In this document: positions 56,587 to 64,000 of the stretch, in pieces
Position numbering within the stretch: position 1 is the first letter of the stretch
Layout of the letters: each line of letters begins with the position of its first letter
Source: Arcanobacterium sp.
GTDB lineage: Bacteria > Actinomycetota > Actinomycetes > Actinomycetales > Actinomycetaceae
DNA: 64,000 bases
NCBI GenBank assembly: GCA_022778805.1
Contig: JALFSN010000002.1
Span: 62,001 to 126,000, forward strand
Direction: 5' to 3'
The notes under the pieces: model-generated
Databases searched by the model: none
What the model saw: only the letters and a program-made list of their open reading frames with translations
Told to the model about the DNA's origin: nothing
Program-made: the position numbers and the translations under genes

Positions 56587-59118
56587 CTAACCTACAATCA
56601 GCTTTCCAATTTGGAACACAGCCACTGCCAGTATCCATGCCCCCACAAGTTGAGCGGATACCGCGATGAGAGTCAGTTTCCCTCCGATGAGTCGGACTTG
56701 TTCACCGACCGTCGCCAAACACGGGGTGTAGGCCAGCACGAACACCAGGAAAGCGAGAGCCGCGAGACCGGCATAGCGTGCCCCTGCCGTCGCTTCAAAA
56801 CTACCTGTGAGCAGCTGTGGAAGCTCGCCCAGATCATCCCCACCATCTTCGGCATCTCCGGCGGCAGATTCGTCCATATTGTAGGAGACGACGATAGAGG
56901 AGACGACTGTCTCTTTTGCCACAAAGCCCGTCATCAGCGCGCCCGTCATGTGCCAGTCGTTAAATCCAGCTGGGGCAAAGACTGGCTCCAGCACTTTCGC
57001 TACCTGCCCATAGGCAGAATCTTCCATTGGCAGCTCTGGATCGCCAAAGCTGTGCCCGTGTCCGCCAGCTCCCATGGGGATGGCGCCCAAGAGCCACACA
57101 GCTATCGTCATCACCACGATGATCTTTCCTGCACCTTTCACAAACGTCCAGGAACGCTGCCCTGCCGTCTTGAGCAATACCAGGACGCGCGGCACATGAT
57201 AAGCGGGAAGCACAAGCATGAGCGGGGCTTGTGCCTCAGACTTCGTGATAAAGAATTTCAGCACCCACGCCGCGAACGTCACAAGTACCACGCTCGTCAC
57301 GTACATGGCAAAGACGACCGTGCCAGCATTGCGGGGGAAGAAAATTTTAGCGATCATCAAATAGATCGTGAGACGTGCTGCGCAGCTCGTCAGCGGCGTC
57401 ACTAATGCCGTCACCAGTCGCTGGCGTGCCGAGGGGAGGGCACGCGCCGCTGCCAGCGAGGGAAGATTGCAGCCAAAGCCCATAATGAGCGGCAGCACCA
57501 CTCGCCCGTCAAGGCCAATTTTGCGCATGAGGCGATCAGCGAGGAAAGCGGCACGAGCCATGTAGCCAGAGTCTTCTAGTATTGATATGGCGACGAAGAT
57601 CGTAAACATCAGCGGCACAAAGCTGGCCACTACGCCGAGTCCCGTCATCAGACCACCCACGAGGAACGACTCCAGCCAGGTGCCGTCAAGATGCACCACC
57701 CCAAGCAGCCACAAAACGCCGTTCGCTCCGGAAATTGCACCCTCATCGGTAGAGGTGAAAAGGCCGTCAAAGAAATCTTGTATCGGGCCAACCCATTCTC
57801 CGGCCAGCTTAAAGAGCACCCACATCAGCGCCAAGAAGATCACAGGCCCAATGATCGGATTGAGCAGCAGCCGATCCACTTTGTCGGAGTAGCTGAGCCG
57901 TCGCGGATCGCTTGAGCGCTTTTCGGCCCGTTTTTCAACTTGCTCCACCCACGTGAAAATCGTAGCGGCGCGTTTGAGCTCCTGCTCAGAATGCGGATCG
58001 CGCTGTCCCTGGGCATCGGTATCGGCTATCTCGGCTTCGGCAACGACCACGGGCATGTCGGCTTCTCCAGCAGCTGCGGCCATTTCAGCTGCGGACTCAC
58101 CAGCAGCAGCTTCACCAGCAGCGGATGCCATCTGCGATGCGGCGACATTGCCCGCGCTCTCGGGATGAGTGGCGCTGCCAGCCGTTTTCTTGCCAAAGCC
58201 GATATACACATCGGAAATATCGAGGCTCGACGGGCGCGGAGCGCCGCAGTGGCAAGGAGATGCCTCAGCAGTGGGAGCGCCAGCCTCTACGTCTGCAGCG
58301 CCTGTACGTGCTGCTTCGCCAGAGCGATCAGATGCATCCATATCTGGGCAATCTTCCCCTGGAGCCAGATCTTTATTGCAAGCGCACATCGTCTGCGCCA
58401 AGAGATCGCGTTGATCAGTATCTGAGCTAGCACAGCTCACCTGGCTACGCCAATGAGCCGCCGCCTGAGCGGAATAGCCAGGAGCACCAGGATCTGGCTC
58501 AATTCCTTTCAGATGTGGGCGCACATCGAGCGCCTGGCGCACAAACGAATCGAGCAGCGAATACTGCTTTGGCTTGCGCGGATCGAAGATCAGCACCGGC
58601 ACGCCGAGCACTTTCGAGAGCGCCGCCGGATCAATTTCAGTGCCATTGCGTTTGGCCACATCCGCCATTGAAATGAGCACGGCCACCGGATGCCCCGTCT
58701 GCCCAATCTGTGCGAGCAAGTAGAGCGAGCGCGTGAGCGCCGAGCCGTCGAGCTGTGCTAGCACCAGATCAATCCGCCCGCCCTTCTGGGCGTCTGTGAG
58801 GGCGCCAGGAGCCTGCGAAATCGTGCGGGCTACTACCGCTTCATCGGGGCTGGTGGGAATGAGTGAATACGTGCCCGGCAAATCCAGCACTCGCACTCCG
58901 AGGCTCTTCCACGTGCCAGCCATCACTTCCACCGTCGTGCCAGGAGCATTGACGATCGCCTGACGAGCACCCGTGACGGCGTTAAACAGTGTGGACTTTC
59001 CTACGTTTGTATTTCCGAGCAGCAAGATGGTGGGCTTTGATTTATCCGCACTGACGTCTACATCTTCGGGTTGCTCCAGCATTGCTACTGCTTTGTCGTG
59101 TGAGCCGACCACGCTCAT
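56587..59118 (-). CDS. feoB: Ferrous iron transporter FeoB with long Cys-containing cytoplasmic insertion
   Basis: G1 LLLGNTNVGKSTLFNAVTG, G3 VLDLPGTYSL; membrane core VVLPLIMGFGCNLPSLAAARAL, LTSCAARLTIYLMIAKIF. Confidence 0.95.
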   Translation of the reverse strand: MSVVGSHDKAVAMLEQPEDVDVSADKSKPTILLLGNTNVGKSTLFNAVTGARQAIVNAPGTTVEVMAGTWKSLGVRVLDLPGTYSLIPTSPDEAVVARTISQAPGALTDAQKGGRIDLVLAQLDGSALTRSLYLLAQIGQTGHPVAVLISMADVAKRNGTEIDPAALSKVLGVPVLIFDPRKPKQYSLLDSFVRQALDVRPHLKGIEPDPGAPGYSAQAAAHWRSQVSCASSDTDQRDLLAQTMCACNKDLAPGEDCPDMDASDRSGEAARTGAADVEAGAPTAEASPCHCGAPRPSSLDISDVYIGFGKKTAGSATHPESAGNVAASQMASAAGEAAAGESAAEMAAAAGEADMPVVVAEAEIADTDAQGQRDPHSEQELKRAATIFTWVEQVEKRAEKRSSDPRRLSYSDKVDRLLLNPIIGPVIFLALMWVLFKLAGEWVGPIQDFFDGLFTSTDEGAISGANGVLWLLGVVHLDGTWLESFLVGGLMTGLGVVASFVPLMFTIFVAISILEDSGYMARAAFLADRLMRKIGLDGRVVLPLIMGFGCNLPSLAAARALPSARQRLVTALVTPLTSCAARLTIYLMIAKIFFPRNAGTVVFAMYVTSVVLVTFAAWVLKFFITKSEAQAPLMLVLPAYHVPRVLVLLKTAGQRSWTFVKGAGKIIVVMTIAVWLLGAIPMGAGGHGHSFGDPELPMEDSAYGQVAKVLEPVFAPAGFNDWHMTGALMTGFVAKETVVSSIVVSYNMDESAAGDAEDGGDDLGELPQLLTGSFEATAGARYAGLAALAFLVFVLAYTPCLATVGEQVRLIGGKLTLIAVSAQLVGAWILAVAVFQIGKLIVG

Positions 59119-59345
59119 GCTACTACCTCCGCTTGAATAAGCTTTGCAGATCGATTGTCGATGGCCACTCGCGCCCCAGCGATGTTGAGAATGCGCCCGC
59201 CATAAGCTCCGCGCTGCACAATAAAGGTCTGCGTGCCGACACGCACCCCTATCTCTTGCATACGCAGCTGGTTCTTACCTGGCACCGGCACATCCGTGAT
59301 TCGGATCGGCACTCGAACTGGACAATCACTTAACTTCATACACAT
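59115..59345 (-). CDS. feoA: FeoA domain protein
   Basis: VPVPGKNQLRMQEIGVRVGTQTFIVQRGAYGGRILNIAGARVAIDNRSAKLIQAEVV; overlaps feoB start. Start 59345 or 59339. Confidence 0.9.
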   Translation of the reverse strand: MCMKLSDCPVRVPIRITDVPVPGKNQLRMQEIGVRVGTQTFIVQRGAYGGRILNIAGARVAIDNRSAKLIQAEVVA

Positions 59346-59358
59346 TAGGGTAACCTAA
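59345..59358 (-). promoter_or_regulatory. DtxR/IdeR-type iron box at the feoA start
   Basis: TTAGGGTAACCTAA (minus strand TTAGGTTACCCTAA), perfect TTAGG-N4-CCTAA; related half-site at about 59370-59382 (minus TTAGGATTCCCTTAC). Confidence 0.7.
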
Positions 59359-59608
59359 GGGCATGAAGTAAGGGAATCCTAAAAAGATTTTGTGACGACG
59401 TAGCAATCAATCACCCGTGGTAGCCCACACACTTTAGGAGAAAAGTCCCCAACAGAATAAAAGTCTCCAACAAAAAAATGACGCTACTCGCACGAGCCAG
59501 ATCTCACGCCATGTGCTTTCACACCCGCGCTCAGTACAGAGCGGGTTAGTGCTCCGTGCATATAGTATCTAGTACATAGCGCTCGATACGTGGCATTCAT
59601 TATACCGA

Positions 59609-59648
59609 AACGGCGGCTTCCCACGTCTTTGCGTAGGAAACCGCCGTT
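59609..59648 (-). terminator. Strong hairpin 3' of ppdK (terminator-like)
   Basis: AACGGCGG-c-TTCC ... GGAA-a-CCGCCGTT, with further ACG/CGT pairing. Confidence 0.55.
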
Positions 59649-59770
59649 CTCAGACATCACGCAGCAGCGCCCGAAAAACATTCAGAGCTAGCGCACTCTC
59701 AGAGTATTGGTACTACAGAGCACCAGCACTATAAAGCACCACCGCTTCCAGCACGCCGGCGCTGCAGCGC

Positions 59771-62527
59771 TCACGCTGTGGCATTGACGGCGCTGCCGCC
59801 ATTTTCTTCAGCTGCTGCTTCGCTCTCGTTCGCAATGGCAGCACGGCCAGCTTCAAGGCGAGCTACCGGCACGCGGAATGGCGAGCACGAGACGTAATCC
59901 AAGCCAACCCAGTGGAAGAAGTGGATCGATTGCGGGTCGCCACCATGCTCACCGCATACGCCCAAGTGCAAATCTGGGTTTGCCGCGCGGCCTTTTTCAG
60001 CAGCCGACTTCACCAGCGCGCCCACGCCACGCCAGTCGATGCTCTCGAACGGGCTGGTGCCAAAGATGCCGTAATCGTAGTAGTCGTTGAAGAATGCCGC
60101 TTCAACGTCGTCACGCGAGAAGCCCCACGTCGTCTGAGTGAGGTCGTTCGTACCGAACGAGAAGAAGTTCGATTCGGCAGCGATACGGCCAGCGGTGATG
60201 GCAGCACGTGGCAGCTCAATCATATTGCCGATGGGCAGATCCACTTTCATACCGCTCTCTTCTTCCACGCTCTTCATCACGTCGAGAGCCATGTCGCGAG
60301 CAATCTGCATCTCACGCACCGAACCGATGAGCGGAATCATGATTTCTGGCTTTGGATCTTTGCCCTGCTTACGCAGCTCTACGTAAGCTTCAGCAATAGC
60401 GCGCACCTGCAGCTTAATCAGACCTGGCATCTTCAAACCGAGACGGATGCCGCGCAGGCCGAGCATGGGGTTAGCTTCGTGATTGGATTTCACAGCTGCC
60501 AGCAGCTTCTTCTCTTTGGCTGTGATTTCTTCACCCTTAGCTTCTTTCACAGCCAGCTCCACAGAGAGCTCCGTGAGATCCGGCAAGAACTCGTGCAGTG
60601 GCGGATCGATGAGGCGCACCGTCACCGGAAGTCCATCCATCGCTCCAAAGATGCCAACGAAGTCACCCTTCTGCAGCGGCATGAGTGCGTCATAAGCAGC
60701 CTCACGCTCGTCGTCAGTGTCAGCGAGAATCACAGCTTCAATGAGCTTACGGCGATCGCCGAGGAACATGTGCTCCGTGCGGCACAAACCCACACCTTTC
60801 GCACCAAATTCCCGCGAGCGCTGGGCGTCCTCAGGGTTGTCCGCATTGGCGCGCACGATAAGGCGAGCTTTCTCGTCGGCGCGGGTGAGAATGTGATCGA
60901 CAGCCGTCACCAGCTCTACTACGTCCGCATCGTCGCCAGCTGCTTCCATAGCGGCGTCAAAACCCTTGGAGATGTACGTCATCACAGCTGAATCTGCCAC
61001 CGGTACCTGACCCTCAAAGATCTCACCAGTAGCGCCGTCAATAGCGATCACGTCGCCGGCGTGATACGTGGTGTCTTGGCTCTTCACGTACACGGTGCCA
61101 GCAGCTTCATCCACCACGAGATCTTCAGCACCCACCACAGCGCAGCGCCCCATACCGCGAGCCACCACAGCGGCGTGCGAGGTCTTGCCACCGCGAGCCG
61201 TGAGGACACCAGCAGCAACGACCATGCCCTGCAGATCATCTGGGTTCGTCTCGCGGCGCACCAAGATCACTGAGGCACCTGCCTGCGTGCGCTCCACAGC
61301 CTGCTCATTGTTCATTACGATTTCACCAACGGCAGCTCCTGGAGAAGCCGGCATGCCCTTCGAGATGAGCTTCTTCTCCGCTTTCTTATCGAACTGCGGG
61401 AAGAGCAGCGACGTGAGCTGATCGCCCGTCACGCGCGTCACAGCCTCATCCTTGGTAATCAGACGCTCGTTCACCAGCTGCTCAGCAATGCGGAAAGCAG
61501 CTGAAGCAGTGCGCTTGCCCACGCGAGTCTGCAGCATCCAGAGTTTACCTTTTTGAATGGTGAACTCGATATCGCACATATCGCGGTAGTGAGTCTCAAG
61601 CTTGCTCATAATATCGCGCAGTTCGTCGTAGCTCTTCTTGTCGAGCTTTTCGAGATCGGCGAGCGAAAGGGTATTGCGGATACCGGCCACCACGTCTTCG
61701 CCCTGAGCATTTTGCAGATAGTCGCCATACACGCCCGAATGCCCAGTTGAGGGGTCACGGGTGAAGCACACGCCCGTGCCAGAATCGAGCCCCATATTGC
61801 CAAACACCATCGTCTGCACGTTCACGGCTGTGCCGAGATCATTGGGGATGCGCTCACGACGGCGATAAATGCGTGCACGATCGGTATTCCAGGAACGGAA
61901 GACAGCCTCCACGGCCATATCCATCTGTTCGCGTGGATCTTGCGGGAAATCTTTGCCCGTCTCGCGCTTCACGATCTCTTTATAGGTGACGACGAGCTCC
62001 TTCAGATCCTCGGTGGTCATATCGAGATCGCCTTTGTATCCCTTCTTCTGCTGCAAACCATGCAGCTCATCAGCGAAGAGATCACCGTCGATATCCATCA
62101 CGGTCTTGCCGAACATCTGGATGAGGCGGCGGTATGAATCCCAGGCGAAACGCTCATTGTCGCTCTGCTTAGCCAAGCCGAGCACGCTGCTATCATTCAG
62201 GCCAATATTGAGCACCGTCTCCATCATGCCTGGCATCGAGAATTTCGCGCCCGAACGCACTGAGACGAGCAACGGATCATCCGCGTTCCCGAGGGTCTTG
62301 CCCATCGTCTCTTCCACACCACGGATGGCGGCCGTCACCTCGACGTCGAGGGTGTCTGGCACCTCCCCAGTGTTCAAATAAGCACGGCACGCATCCGTAG
62401 TGATGGTGAACCCAGGAGGTACTGGCAACCCGAGTTTCGTCATCTCAGCCAGGTTTGCGCCTTTACCGCCGAGGAGATCTTTCATATCCTTATCGCCCTC
62501 GGCAAACTTATACACATATTTCGTCAT
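59771..62527 (-). CDS. ppdK: Pyruvate, phosphate dikinase
   Basis: DMKDLLGGKGANLAEMTKLGLPVPPGFTITTDAC, ARGGKTSHAAVVARGMGRCAVVGAEDL, LHLGVCGEHGGDPQSI. Confidence 0.97.
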   Translation of the reverse strand: MTKYVYKFAEGDKDMKDLLGGKGANLAEMTKLGLPVPPGFTITTDACRAYLNTGEVPDTLDVEVTAAIRGVEETMGKTLGNADDPLLVSVRSGAKFSMPGMMETVLNIGLNDSSVLGLAKQSDNERFAWDSYRRLIQMFGKTVMDIDGDLFADELHGLQQKKGYKGDLDMTTEDLKELVVTYKEIVKRETGKDFPQDPREQMDMAVEAVFRSWNTDRARIYRRRERIPNDLGTAVNVQTMVFGNMGLDSGTGVCFTRDPSTGHSGVYGDYLQNAQGEDVVAGIRNTLSLADLEKLDKKSYDELRDIMSKLETHYRDMCDIEFTIQKGKLWMLQTRVGKRTASAAFRIAEQLVNERLITKDEAVTRVTGDQLTSLLFPQFDKKAEKKLISKGMPASPGAAVGEIVMNNEQAVERTQAGASVILVRRETNPDDLQGMVVAAGVLTARGGKTSHAAVVARGMGRCAVVGAEDLVVDEAAGTVYVKSQDTTYHAGDVIAIDGATGEIFEGQVPVADSAVMTYISKGFDAAMEAAGDDADVVELVTAVDHILTRADEKARLIVRANADNPEDAQRSREFGAKGVGLCRTEHMFLGDRRKLIEAVILADTDDEREAAYDALMPLQKGDFVGIFGAMDGLPVTVRLIDPPLHEFLPDLTELSVELAVKEAKGEEITAKEKKLLAAVKSNHEANPMLGLRGIRLGLKMPGLIKLQVRAIAEAYVELRKQGKDPKPEIMIPLIGSVREMQIARDMALDVMKSVEEESGMKVDLPIGNMIELPRAAITAGRIAAESNFFSFGTNDLTQTTWGFSRDDVEAAFFNDYYDYGIFGTSPFESIDWRGVGALVKSAAEKGRAANPDLHLGVCGEHGGDPQSIHFFHWVGLDYVSCSPFRVPVARLEAGRAAIANESEAAAEENGGSAVNATA

Positions 62528-62666
62528 TACGTTTTGCCCTTCGTTGGGATTATCCCATTATGCTCTTGAAGCAGCGCAAGCACGCTCCATTGGGCAATTT
62601 TACTTTATTTTGGGTCTTGAGGCCTATCCCGTGGGAAGATTCACCGTATTCTCGCTATTCTCGCTT

Positions 62667-63182
62667 TTACGCATTCGCCGCAGGCTCGTACCCCTCCCGC
62701 CACCAATCGCCCGAGCGCCCACCGGCCTTGTGAATAATTTTGCACTCAGTAATCTCAGCGCTGCGATCCACGCCTTTGACCATATCGACAATGGCCAACG
62801 CCGCCACCGAAACGGCCGTGAGTGCCTCCATCTCTACGCCGGTGCGATCAGCCGTCCGCACTTCAGCTTTTATGGCCACGTAATCCGCTTCAAGCGCCAC
62901 GTCTACGCGCGCTCCATGCACTCCGATTGCGTGTGCCAGCGGGAGCAACTGCGGCACCCGTTTGGCTGCTTGGATTCCCGCAATTCTCGCCACTGCCAGC
63001 ACGTCCCCCTTGGGCACCGTGCCATCGCGCAATGCGCACATCACTCTCTCAGAGCATCGCACGGTGCCGATTGCCGTGGCCGTTCGCACCGTCGGCTGCT
63101 TCGCCGTCACGTCCACCATATAGGCCGCGCCTGCCTCATTGAGATGCGTCAGTGCCACTGATTCCTCTTTGCGCTCTCCCAC
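62667..63182 (-). CDS. moaC: Cyclic pyranopterin monophosphate synthase MoaC
   Basis: MVDVTAKQPTVRTATAIGTV, KGDVLAVARIAGIQAAKRVPQLLPLAHAIGV, RTGVEMEALTAVSVAALAIVDMVKGVDRSAEI. Confidence 0.96.
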   Translation of the reverse strand: MGERKEESVALTHLNEAGAAYMVDVTAKQPTVRTATAIGTVRCSERVMCALRDGTVPKGDVLAVARIAGIQAAKRVPQLLPLAHAIGVHGARVDVALEADYVAIKAEVRTADRTGVEMEALTAVSVAALAIVDMVKGVDRSAEITECKIIHKAGGRSGDWWREGYEPAANA

Positions 63183-63204
63183 TGTGCCTCCCTTGTGTCC
63201 CTTA

Positions 63205-63234
63205 TGATCTGCACGCCTTTGATCTGCATGCCTC
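63205..63234. repeat. 15-bp tandem repeat in the moaC-moeA intergenic region
   Basis: TGATCTGCACGCCTT / TGATCTGCATGCCTC. Confidence 0.8.
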
Positions 63235-63406
63235 TGTAGAATCTGTAAAATCTGTAAACTTTCCTGCGCTCTCGCGTCTCACGCTCCCACATCCTTGCAG
63301 CGCCGCTTTCCCGCTACCATGCCCTGAGATCGCTTCATGCCTTGAAGTAGTGTCTGCGTATTATTCTCGGCGTGGTAGCACGTGCATTCCGCGCTCATAG
63401 CCGCGC

Positions 63407-64000
63407 TCACAGCCACAGCACGCGCACAGCGTCTCCGGCGCGCATCCACTCTTGGTCGGCCGGCGTCACAGCTAGCAGTTCTGCTTGTGGCAACGAGCCA
63501 ATGAGATGCGATCCCGAGCCGCCGCGAGATGCTGGCAACACTCCGTCGTCACCGAGTACAGCTGGCAAAAACTGGGTGCGACCAAGCTTGTGTTTCCAGT
63601 CTGTGCCAGCTACAGCCCAGGCAAACAGGCTCTCGAAGCTGTGCGGTTCCTTCCCCTGCAGAATGTCGAGCAGCGGCAGGCCAAAGAGCTGCATAGAGAC
63701 GAACACGCTCACCGGATTTCCTGGCAAACACAGCACTGGTTTACCATCCACGAGCCCCCATCCCTGCGGTTTGCCAGGTTGCATTTTCACTTTCTCAAAA
63801 TGCAGCCCACGCTCTCGTAACGCCGCTTTCACCACGTCAAACGCCCCTGCGCTCACCCCGCCGGTGGTTATCACGCAGTCATTGGAGTGCACCAGATCGT
63901 CAAAAACGTCGAGAAAGCGACCGACGCTATCAGAGTATTCACCACGGCGATCGGGCACAGCTCCGTGCTCAGCGAGCATTGCCGCCACCATGTAGGAATT
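63407..64000 (-). CDS. moeA: Molybdopterin molybdotransferase MoeA (partial; 5' end beyond window)
   Basis: CVITTGGVSAGAFDVVKAAL, FEKVKMQPGKPQGWGLVDGKPVLCLPGNPVSVFVSMQLF. Confidence 0.95.
   Translation of the reverse strand, partial: NSYMVAAMLAEHGAVPDRRGEYSDSVGRFLDVFDDLVHSNDCVITTGGVSAGAFDVVKAALRERGLHFEKVKMQPGKPQGWGLVDGKPVLCLPGNPVSVFVSMQLFGLPLLDILQGKEPHSFESLFAWAVAGTDWKHKLGRTQFLPAVLGDDGVLPASRGGSGSHLIGSLPQAELLAVTPADQEWMRAGDAVRVLWL

Noticed and set aside
59912-60991. 359-aa plus-strand ORF
   Set aside because: Antisense to ppdK; no recognisable domain, His/Arg-rich shadow composition.
62400-63161. 253-aa plus-strand ORF
   Set aside because: Covers the ppdK 5' end, intergenic DNA and antisense moaC; no domain.
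1-64000. CRISPR arrays, tRNAs, rRNAs, transposases, phage genes, toxin-antitoxin pairs, BGC core enzymes
   Set aside because: Scanned for and not seen; repeats present are short, few-copy and irregular. A tRNAscan/CRISPR finder run would settle this.

Overview
The window is a gene-dense, moderately high-GC actinobacterial chromosome segment, probably Actinomycetaceae-like (inferred from gene content and synteny, not proven). Left to right it carries: a nuoA-F block (complex I, minus strand); menaquinone genes (a menJ/geranylgeranyl-reductase-like gene, menG, menA); an HtrA protease; a MarR regulator; a 32-aa bS22-type ribosomal protein missed by the ORF track; a TrkH/TrkA K+ uptake pair; radA; mutY; and a TetR regulator. 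Next is a long block syntenic with the mycobacterial lysS-panD-panC-DUF2520-DUF3180-folK/B/P/E-ftsH-hpt-tilS-DUF2342-dacB-ppa region. Then come an NlpC/P60 hydrolase, an alpha/beta hydrolase, metX with an unusual structured leader, rsmI, an L,D-transpeptidase, a double CDGSH protein, an OatA-like acyltransferase, a YdiJ-like FAD/Fe-S oxidase, a feoA-feoB-feoC-like operon behind a DtxR-type box, ppdK, moaC and moeA (partial). I saw no tRNA, rRNA, CRISPR array, prophage or transposase. Strongest candidates for follow-up: (1) the roughly 245-nt metX leader with nested long-range helices ending at the ribosome-binding region; (2) a HAD-IIA protein without its catalytic aspartates, sitting where coaX is found in the mycobacterial block; (3) a small HTH plus Cys-cluster ORF 5 nt after feoB (FeoC-like), next to a FeoB with a Cys-containing insertion and an altered G4 motif; (4) recurrent low-complexity insertions in otherwise conserved enzymes; (5) an inverted-repeat structure inside the PH/DUF3180 gene run.
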